Shown: one piece after another, positions 1-4,457 of the stretch
How positions within the stretch are numbered: position 1 is the stretch's first letter
How the letters are laid out: each line of letters opens with the position of its first letter
Assembly (NCBI GenBank): GCA_902772605.1
Contig: CACYBG010000280.1
Coordinates: forward strand, 1-6,757
Length of the DNA: 6,757 nt
Source of the DNA: an uncultured Spirochaetaceae bacterium
GTDB lineage: Bacteria > Spirochaetota > Spirochaetia > Treponematales > Treponemataceae
Reading direction: 5' to 3'
The notes under the pieces: model-generated
Told to the model about the DNA's origin: nothing
The model's database searches: none
The model's input: only the letters and a program-made list of their open reading frames with translations
Program-made: the position numbers and the translations under genes

Positions 1-224
1 GCTGCGTAGAAAACGATGAGTATCAGCGGAAGATAGACCGAGTAAGCAACGAAGGACTTGAAATTTATGGACGGAGGATTGATTGCATTTACGATGAAGA
101 ATCCGATTCCGATGCTCAGCATGACGGAAACTGCATCTATCAGCATGAGGGATAGGCCTGAGACGAATGAACTTGTACGCTTGAAATGCGCCTTAAAAAA
201 TCCTGAATATTCTGCTGTTTCCAT
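1..224 (-). CDS. WbaP-like undecaprenyl-phosphate sugar phosphotransferase, N-terminal part (cut by window edge)
   Basis: Reading the minus strand from an ATG at 224 gives 74 open codons running off the left edge. The visible protein begins METAEYSGFFKAH. It has a long hydrophobic stretch at about residues 20-48 and a second at about 58-74, beginning FKSFVAYSVYLPLILIVFYA, so two membrane segments are seen. This resembles the N-terminal membrane domain of WbaP-type polyprenyl-phosphate sugar-1-phosphate transferases, which load the first sugar onto undecaprenyl phosphate in the inner membrane for surface polysaccharide synthesis. The catalytic C-terminal domain would lie outside the window, so the assignment rests on resemblance of the membrane part only. 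AGGA lies close upstream of the ATG, giving a modest ribosome site. The frame stays open further upstream, with a possible TTG start 36 bases earlier. Another polytopic membrane protein cannot be excluded. Confidence 0.55.
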   Translation of the reverse strand, partial: METAEYSGFFKAHFKRTSSFVSGLSLMLIDAVSVMLSIGIGFFIVNAINPPSINFKSFVAYSVYLPLILIVFYA

Positions 225-371
225 TATCCTGTCATTTGCCGTGCCGCTGATGCCGTCCAAGTTTTTTCTGAATCCTCTTCCTGCATTTTGATGTGACCGG
301 CGAAAATAAAGACATCCTAAGGGGTTGATGGAGCATGATGCATAACCCTGGACCCTGCATTCTGAGAAAGC

Positions 372-400
372 ATTATACATATATTGGCATGTTTTGTCGA
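372..400 (-). promoter_or_regulatory. Sigma70-type promoter for the WbaP-like gene
   Basis: On the minus strand the -35 box is TCGACA (plus positions 395-400, 5 of 6 consensus bases). An exact 17-base spacer and a perfect TATAAT (plus positions 372-377) follow. The predicted start of transcription is near 365, leaving a leader of about 140 bases before the ATG at 224. Predicted from sequence only. Confidence 0.6.
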
Positions 401-464
401 TACTTACGGAAATTTAACGTTCGGGACGGTTTGTAACATGCTTCCATTTGTAGAAATTTATCAG

Positions 465-491
465 TAAAAATACTTTTTCAACTGCCGATAA
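465..491 (+). promoter_or_regulatory. Sigma28 (FliA/WhiG-type) promoter of the flagellar rod operon
   Basis: TAAA at 465-468, a 15-base spacer and GCCGATAA at 484-491 match the flagellar sigma28 consensus TAAA-N15-GCCGATAA at every core base and in spacing. The predicted start is near 498-499, so the leader before the flgF ATG at 515 is only about 15 bases, just enough for the GAGG ribosome site at 503-506. This places the rod operon under the late flagellar sigma factor, at least in part. Spirochete flagellin genes are known to use this class of promoter. Its use for rod genes here is inferred. Confidence 0.88.
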
Positions 492-514
492 TCATCATAA
501 GCGAGGTAAAGCGT

Positions 515-1315
515 ATGATCAGAGGATGGTATATTGGTGCCAGCGGAATGAATGCTCAGCAGAACAGGCTTGATGCTATTGCCAACAATCTTGCGAACGT
601 GGATACGACGGGATTCAAAAGGGACATCCCGGTAAGCAAGGCTTTCAGCGACCTTTTGATAAGAAGGACTTGTGCTGACGGCGTTTACTCCACATCCGAC
701 GGCTCCTATGATGTCGCTCCCATAGTGGGAAGCATCGGACTCGGCGTTGAGACGAACGAACTGTACACCGATTTCGACCAGGGTTCTTTCAAGGCTACGG
801 ATACGAGCACGGACATGGCACTCGGCGGAAAGGGATTCTTTGTGGTTCAGACTCCTGATGGCGAGCGCTTTACACGCAACGGAAACTTCCTGCTTGGAAA
901 GGAAGGAATCCTCCTTACAAAGGACGGATATCCGGTGATGGGTGAAAACGGACCCATTGCAGTCGAAAGCGATAAATTCTTCGTAAACGAGGACGGAATG
1001 ATAATCGACCGCGAGAACGACGTTTACATCGACCGCCTCAAGATAGTACGCTTTGAAAACGAACGCTACCTCAAGAAGCAGGGCGAATCGCTCTGGGACA
1101 CCAACCTGGTTGCAGGAAGCCCGTATGTGGCGGAAGGCGACGAAAGGCCTAGGGTTCTTCAGGGATTTACCGAGACGAGCAACGTCAACGTAGTCAACGA
1201 GATGGTGCAGATGATCGAGGTGAACCGCGCTTACGAGGCCAACCAGAAATCGATTCAGACCGAAGACGACATGATGGAAACGCTTTGGACCAAGGTTGCC
1301 GCAGTAAACGTCTGA
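515..1315 (+). CDS. flgF: Flagellar proximal rod protein FlgF (FlgG-family, FlhO-like)
   Basis: The 266-residue protein belongs to the axial family of flagellar rod and hook proteins and should be the proximal rod subunit, exported through the flagellar type III apparatus and assembled in the periplasm. The N-terminal family signature is intact: WYIGASGM at residues 5-12 and NNLANVDTTGFK at 24-35. The C-terminal heptad-bearing region, about residues 215-266, contains SNVNVVNEMVQMIEVNRAYE and ends in a helix typical of D0. The middle part is the variable surface domain. Length matches FlgF/FlhO proteins (about 250-270). The start is supported by GAGG at 503-506, eight bases before the ATG, and by the conserved Met-Ile-Arg opening. 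It is the first gene after the sigma28 promoter and is followed by flgG, the normal rod order. FlgF and FlgG are paralogues. The call as FlgF rests on position and on the following gene being the better FlgG. Confidence 0.9.
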   Translation: MIRGWYIGASGMNAQQNRLDAIANNLANVDTTGFKRDIPVSKAFSDLLIRRTCADGVYSTSDGSYDVAPIVGSIGLGVETNELYTDFDQGSFKATDTSTDMALGGKGFFVVQTPDGERFTRNGNFLLGKEGILLTKDGYPVMGENGPIAVESDKFFVNEDGMIIDRENDVYIDRLKIVRFENERYLKKQGESLWDTNLVAGSPYVAEGDERPRVLQGFTETSNVNVVNEMVQMIEVNRAYEANQKSIQTEDDMMETLWTKVAAVNV

Positions 1316-1367
1316 TTTGCCGGGGAGAAGGGGAGCGGAATCTTTCCCTAAGCTCCTGAAAATCAGC

Positions 1368-1394
1368 TTGCATTGAAATAGAAACGTATATAAT
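1368..1394 (+). promoter_or_regulatory. Candidate internal promoter upstream of flgG
   Basis: TTGCAT (1368-1373) and a perfect TATAAT (1389-1394) are separated by 15 bases, two fewer than optimal for sigma70. If used, it would give a leader of about 140 bases to flgG at 1542. The poor spacing keeps confidence low. Confidence 0.3.
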
Positions 1395-1502
1395 GGTAGA
1401 TTTCGATGGAAACCGGAGACGGATTCCTAACGGTCTGCCGCAGGTTCCTTTCGGAATCTTGAATATAATGGGCCGTTCCGCATGAAGTCGGTCGGTCCGG
1501 AA

Positions 1503-1526
1503 AGTCGGTTTGAGATCCGGCTTTTT
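1503..1526 (+). promoter_or_regulatory. Terminator-like hairpin just before flgG (possible attenuator)
   Basis: AGTCGG (1503-1508) pairs with CCGGCT (1517-1522) as a six-pair stem with one G-U pair and an eight-base loop, followed at once by T's (1523-1526). An alternative hairpin is possible: 1521-1527 (CTTTTTC) can pair with 1533-1539 (GGAAAAG), hiding part of the flgG Shine-Dalgarno. The two structures share bases 1521-1522 and so exclude each other. The stem is short, so read-through is expected. Regulation is inferred only from this geometry. Confidence 0.35.
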
Positions 1527-1541
1527 CATGGGGGAAAAGTT

Positions 1542-2336
1542 ATGGTTAGAAGTTTGTGGACCGCAGCAACCGGAATGAACGGACAGCAGGCCAATATAGA
1601 TACCATTTCCAACAACCTGTCCAACGTAAATACCACGGGATTCAAGCAGCATCGCGTTGAGTTTGAGGACCTGATTTACCAGAACAGGAAGCTGGCTGGA
1701 ACACCTGCAACCGAAGATACTATTACTCCTGTCGGCGTTCAGGTTGGACATGGCGTAAAGGTCGGTGCAACTCAGCGCATCATGACGCAGGGCTCCCTTC
1801 AGTTTTCCGGTGTCGATACGGACATCGCAATCGTTGGAGACGGATTTTTCCGCGTTCAGCAGGCAGACGGAAGCTGGGCCTATACCAGGGACGGTTCATT
1901 CAAGGTTGATTCGACAGGTCAGCTCGTTACGGGCAACGGTCTTCGCGTCATCCCTGAAATCATCCTTCCCGAGGGATTCCAGCTTGAAACTCTCGCAGTT
2001 TCCGATTTGGGACGCGTCAGCGTAAAGGTTAACGGAAACCTTGATCCGATTGAAGTCGGACAGCTTGAGCTTTACCGCTTCCCGAACTCTGTCGGCCTTG
2101 AAAACCTTGGAGACAACCTCTACAAGGTTACTAACGCTTCAGGTGATCCGATTGCTTCACGCCCGGGAATCGACGGAATGGGAACGACAAAACACAAGTT
2201 CCTGGAAATGAGCAACGTTTCGGTCGTAAACGAAATGGTGCAGATGATTGTCGCACAGAGGGCCTACGAGTTCAACTCAAAGGCAATCCAGACCAGCGAC
2301 ACCATGCTCCAGACCGCAACATCGCTCAAACGCTAG
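1542..2336 (+). CDS. flgG: Flagellar distal rod protein FlgG
   Basis: The 264-residue protein is the distal rod subunit, the part of the flagellar drive shaft between proximal rod and hook, exported by the flagellar type III system. The opening VRSLWTAATGMNGQQ (residues 2-16) and NNLSNVNTTGFK (24-35) are the FlgG signature. The C-terminal segment at 221-264, beginning LEMSNVSVVNEMVQMIVAQR, is the conserved D0 helix region. Length is close to the 260 residues of the enteric protein. The frame is open upstream to an ATG at 1482. However, the conserved N-terminus begins exactly at 1542, and a purine-rich GGGGGA at 1530-1535 sits six bases before it, so 1542 is preferred. The next gene starts 20 bases after the stop, so both are probably co-transcribed, with flgF read-through from the sigma28 promoter. 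Confidence 0.95.
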   Translation: MVRSLWTAATGMNGQQANIDTISNNLSNVNTTGFKQHRVEFEDLIYQNRKLAGTPATEDTITPVGVQVGHGVKVGATQRIMTQGSLQFSGVDTDIAIVGDGFFRVQQADGSWAYTRDGSFKVDSTGQLVTGNGLRVIPEIILPEGFQLETLAVSDLGRVSVKVNGNLDPIEVGQLELYRFPNSVGLENLGDNLYKVTNASGDPIASRPGIDGMGTTKHKFLEMSNVSVVNEMVQMIVAQRAYEFNSKAIQTSDTMLQTATSLKR

Positions 2337-2356
2337 GATAGTGCGGGAGGATTAGA

Positions 2357-2908
2357 ATGGCTGTAAGCGGAATATCGGGAATGGCGATTACGGGAACCCT
2401 TTCAAACGGAAGCAACGTAATACAGGCGGCTCAGGAAAAGGCCGATGAAAGCAGGTTCATGTCACTCGTTCAGGAAATGACTTCAAAAAAGGAAAGTCCG
2501 AGCGAAGTGCCTGAGTCAGTGGCTTCATCCCAGATTTCAAAGAATCACCGCCTTAACGGAGACTATACCCAGGGATTCTACGACTATTACACGTCCGAGT
2601 CGGACAAAAGCGCATCTCCTGAGGGTATGGCGGCATCCGTAAGGTCAAGGGACGGTTCAAAGGCTGTAATCGACAGGACTTCGGAACTGTACGCACAGTC
2701 CAAGGAAATGGAAAACTACATGGTCAAGATGATGCTGTCTTCAATGCGCGACACGATACACCATGAAAGCATGTTCGGCGAAGAAAACGAATTCGCACGC
2801 GGAATGTACGAGGACATGATGTACGACAATTACGCCGAGGCCCTGACCAAGAATTCCCATTTCGGACTTGCAGACCAGATTTACCTTGAACTTTCAGGTC
2901 AGCGCTAG
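2357..2908 (+). CDS. FlgJ-like rod-binding protein without muramidase domain
   Basis: The 183-residue protein ends in a rod-binding domain like that of the FlgJ N-terminus, at about residues 110-181. Its core, YMVKMMLSSMRDT, is at 121-133, with FG at 140-141 and HFGLADQIY at 168-176. In proteobacteria FlgJ acts as a scaffold or cap for rod assembly in the periplasm and carries a C-terminal peptidoglycan hydrolase. Here no hydrolase domain follows, so cell-wall opening must be done by another protein. Residues 1-110 are low in recognisable features and rich in Ser, Glu and Lys, with no clear signal peptide, consistent with export by the flagellar apparatus. The start has a strong GGAGGA at 2346-2351, five bases ahead. 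It is the last gene of the rod operon, 20 bases after flgG, and is followed by an intrinsic terminator. Confidence 0.85.
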   Translation: MAVSGISGMAITGTLSNGSNVIQAAQEKADESRFMSLVQEMTSKKESPSEVPESVASSQISKNHRLNGDYTQGFYDYYTSESDKSASPEGMAASVRSRDGSKAVIDRTSELYAQSKEMENYMVKMMLSSMRDTIHHESMFGEENEFARGMYEDMMYDNYAEALTKNSHFGLADQIYLELSGQR

Positions 2909-2929
2909 GTTTTGGAATGCAGTATGATG

Positions 2930-2959
2930 CACCCGGATTTTTTTTCCGGGTGTTTTTTT
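2930..2959 (+). terminator. Rho-independent terminator of the flagellar rod operon
   Basis: CACCCGG (2930-2936) pairs perfectly with CCGGGTG (2946-2952), extendable by an inner A-T pair, around a T-rich loop, and seven T's (2953-2959) follow. It lies 21 bases after the rod-binding gene stop. The T-run overlaps the stop codon of the convergent GGDEF gene (TAA from 2960 to 2958 on the minus strand). In the minus direction no T-run follows the stem, so it should mainly work for the plus strand. Confidence 0.93.
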
Positions 2960-4181
2960 ATGCCCTGTCATTTTTCTTTGCCTTCAGCTCCTGCTTCTTT
3001 GCATACATTTCCTTGTCGGCACGCTCGAACAGTCGGATGAATCCCTTGTCCAGGTTCGGGTTGTAATCGGCAAATCCTGACGAAATGACTATGTCGCCCG
3101 ATTTCAGGTTTTCTTCGATAAGGGAATCGAATTCCTTCAGCAGTTCATTGCTGTTGTCATAGTCGTCGCCATGGAGGAATACCACGAATTCGTCTCCGCC
3201 TATCCTGTAGACGGGGCTGTCCTTGAAATGCTCCGAGATTATCGAGCTTGCCTTTTTGATGTATCCGTCGCCTGCCGTGTGTCCCTTCGTGTCGTTCACT
3301 TTTTTAAGGTCGTTCACGTCGAATACGATCAGTCCGAATTTGGAAAGTATGCCTCCCTCAATCCTCTGTTCGATTCCGTCAACGTCTTCGATATACGCCG
3401 CCTTGTTCTTTACGCCCGTGAGCGGATCCACATATGCGATTTTCCTGGTATTGTCAAGTTCCTTCTCCTGAAGGTGCTCTATCTGTATGATCGAGTCTAT
3501 CTTCTGCCGGTAGATTTCCTTTTCGTCCTCGATGACGAAAGTGTGTAGGAGGCATGTTCCGAGCATGAGGCCGATAGAATAGAACGGCATGAGGACATAG
3601 AGGTTCTGGAGTATTATGAACGCCACCATCGTTGCGCTGAATATTCCTATGGCAAGGTGCCTGCGCCTTAAGTTTCCCTTTTTCCTTGCAGATATGACGA
3701 ACATGTAGATGCTTACTATCATGAACATCAGGAGCTGGAACGTATGGTTCAGTTTCCTTGCGATGCCCGTGCAGTAGTTTCCGTCCTCGTCGTACCAGAA
3801 TGCAATCGGAACGAAAAGGTTTATGATGAGCACCGTCACCTGCAGTATCATGAAAACGATTCCGGTAATCTTTATGAATGTCTCGAAACGGTTTTTCTGG
3901 TTTATGTAGGCTATTACATATCTTGTCCAGAGAAGGACTGAAAGGGCCATGACTGCAAAATAGACGCTTGTTTCCGCAAACCTTATTGCGACTATCTTGC
4001 AGTATGCATCCAGCGGCCCCCATGCAATGTCCACCGCATAATAGGCTGCGACCCCGATCAGGAAAGCTTTGTACGCCCTGTGGGCATTGGTCAGATTTTT
4101 TTTCGAGACCTGGGTCAAAATATAGAATTCATTTGTAAAAAGTATCAGGATCGCAAGGATTCCAATGCTTGAATAATACAT
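2958..4181 (-). CDS. Seven-TM membrane diguanylate cyclase (GGDEF domain)
   Basis: With the start preferred here the protein has 407 residues. Seven hydrophobic segments lie at about residues 3-22, 38-56, 68-92, 102-125, 148-165, 174-194 and 197-217, followed by a charged linker and a C-terminal GGDEF domain (about 248-398). Motifs are YVDPLTGVKNKAAY (250-263), FDVNDLKKVND (287-297) and an intact GGDEF (328-332), so cyclic di-GMP synthesis from two GTP is likely, in the cytoplasm, with an unknown signal sensed in the membrane. The RxxD product-inhibition site is absent (FKDS in its place). The frame could extend to an ATG at 4277 (439 residues), but a TATAAT promoter lies inside that extension. 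The ATG at 4181 is preceded by AGAGG seven bases away and by residues that start directly with the first membrane span. Genes converge with the rod operon. Confidence 0.87.
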   Translation of the reverse strand: MYYSSIGILAILILFTNEFYILTQVSKKNLTNAHRAYKAFLIGVAAYYAVDIAWGPLDAYCKIVAIRFAETSVYFAVMALSVLLWTRYVIAYINQKNRFETFIKITGIVFMILQVTVLIINLFVPIAFWYDEDGNYCTGIARKLNHTFQLLMFMIVSIYMFVISARKKGNLRRRHLAIGIFSATMVAFIILQNLYVLMPFYSIGLMLGTCLLHTFVIEDEKEIYRQKIDSIIQIEHLQEKELDNTRKIAYVDPLTGVKNKAAYIEDVDGIEQRIEGGILSKFGLIVFDVNDLKKVNDTKGHTAGDGYIKKASSIISEHFKDSPVYRIGGDEFVVFLHGDDYDNSNELLKEFDSLIEENLKSGDIVISSGFADYNPNLDKGFIRLFERADKEMYAKKQELKAKKNDRA

Positions 4182-4238
4182 AGGCCAACCTCTGAAGAAT
4201 CTTTCTCCGAAGAGAGCAGAAAAAACTTTCCTTCCTGA

Positions 4239-4267
4239 ATTATACATCCGTTTTAAATGATTGACAC
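4239..4267 (-). promoter_or_regulatory. Sigma70-type promoter of the GGDEF gene
   Basis: On the minus strand GTGTCA (plus positions 4262-4267, 4 of 6 bases) and a perfect TATAAT (plus positions 4239-4244) are spaced by exactly 17 bases. Transcription would begin near 4232, about 50 bases upstream of the ATG at 4181. The T13/A13 tract at 4290-4302 lies about 58-70 bases upstream of that start. Confidence 0.6.
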
Positions 4268-4289
4268 CAAAAAACATTGAAAATCCGCA

Positions 4290-4302
4290 TTTTTTTTTTT
4301 TT
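4290..4302 (+). repeat. Homopolymeric T13 tract (A13 on the GGDEF strand)
   Basis: Thirteen consecutive T's on the plus strand lie in the divergent gap between the GGDEF gene and murC. Seen from the GGDEF promoter it is an A-tract just beyond the usual UP-element zone. Such a run is prone to slippage and could alter promoter strength by changing length. A sequencing or assembly length error is also possible. Confidence 0.85.
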
Positions 4303-4420
4303 AAAGACGATTTTAAATCATTCTTCGGCTTTGATAAGGCTCCGTACCCCTTTCGATTAAACGGAAGCGGTCAATGTTGCCCGGCAATTTCTCTGAAATT
4401 TCCCATAAATATAGAAATAA

Positions 4421-4449
4421 TTGAAAAAATCGCAGGCGGGTGGTATAAT
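4421..4449 (+). promoter_or_regulatory. Strong sigma70-type promoter of murC
   Basis: TTGAAA (4421-4426) and a perfect TATAAT (4444-4449) are separated by exactly 17 bases. The usual start six to eight bases past the -10 box falls at 4456-4458, on or next to the A of the murC ATG at 4458. No ribosome-binding sequence lies between promoter and ATG, so the mRNA would be leaderless or nearly so. Confidence 0.82.
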
Positions 4450-4457
4450 ATGCAATT

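Larger units (their letters stand above)
225..514. other. Divergent intergenic region between the WbaP-like gene and flgF
   Basis: No convincing gene lies here. It holds a minus-strand sigma70-type promoter (372-400) and a plus-strand sigma28 promoter (465-491), so the two flanking genes are driven apart from separate sites. The minus-strand transcript would have a leader of about 140 bases. That leader contains an imperfect inverted repeat (GGGTT/AACCC, about 322-348), a tandem ACCCTG pair on the plus strand (345-350 and 352-357), and a 20-codon open frame starting at 286 whose TAA overlaps the downstream ATG. The plus-strand leader for flgF is very short, about 15 bases. Confidence 0.6.
1316..1541 (+). 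other. Structured intergenic leader between flgF and flgG
   Basis: No gene is supported in these 226 bases, an unusually long gap for adjacent rod genes. The sequence is rich in short inverted and direct repeats. GATTCC (1422-1427) can pair with GGAATC at 1453-1458 or with the copy at 1337-1342. CGGAATCTT occurs twice, at 1336-1344 and 1452-1460. ATATAATGG also occurs twice, once around each TATAAT box (1389-1394 and 1464-1469). A hairpin followed by a U-tract sits directly before the flgG ribosome site (separate entry). It may be an internal promoter region, a regulatory leader, or both. Confidence 0.5.

Noticed and set aside
58..291. Plus-strand open frame of 77 codons at the left edge
   Set aside because: It runs antisense over the minus-strand WbaP-like gene, whose hydrophobic protein and own promoter are more convincing. 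There is no ribosome site and no recognisable protein.
1464..1469. Second TATAAT box before flgG
   Set aside because: No acceptable -35 sequence is found 16-18 bases upstream. It is kept only as part of the duplicated ATATAATGG.
1482..1541. Upstream extension of flgG to an ATG at 1482
   Set aside because: The 20 extra residues are not like FlgG. The conserved FlgG N-terminus and the ribosome site point to 1542, and the terminator-like hairpin lies inside the extension.
1194..1751. Minus-strand open frame of 185 codons across flgF end, gap and flgG start
   Set aside because: It is antisense to conserved rod gene sequence, has no family features and no plausible ribosome site. It is best explained as a codon-bias shadow.
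3454..4023. Minus-strand 189-codon frame within the GGDEF gene
   Set aside because: It is an out-of-frame shadow on the same strand as a clear GGDEF protein, with His- and Pro-rich, non-family composition.
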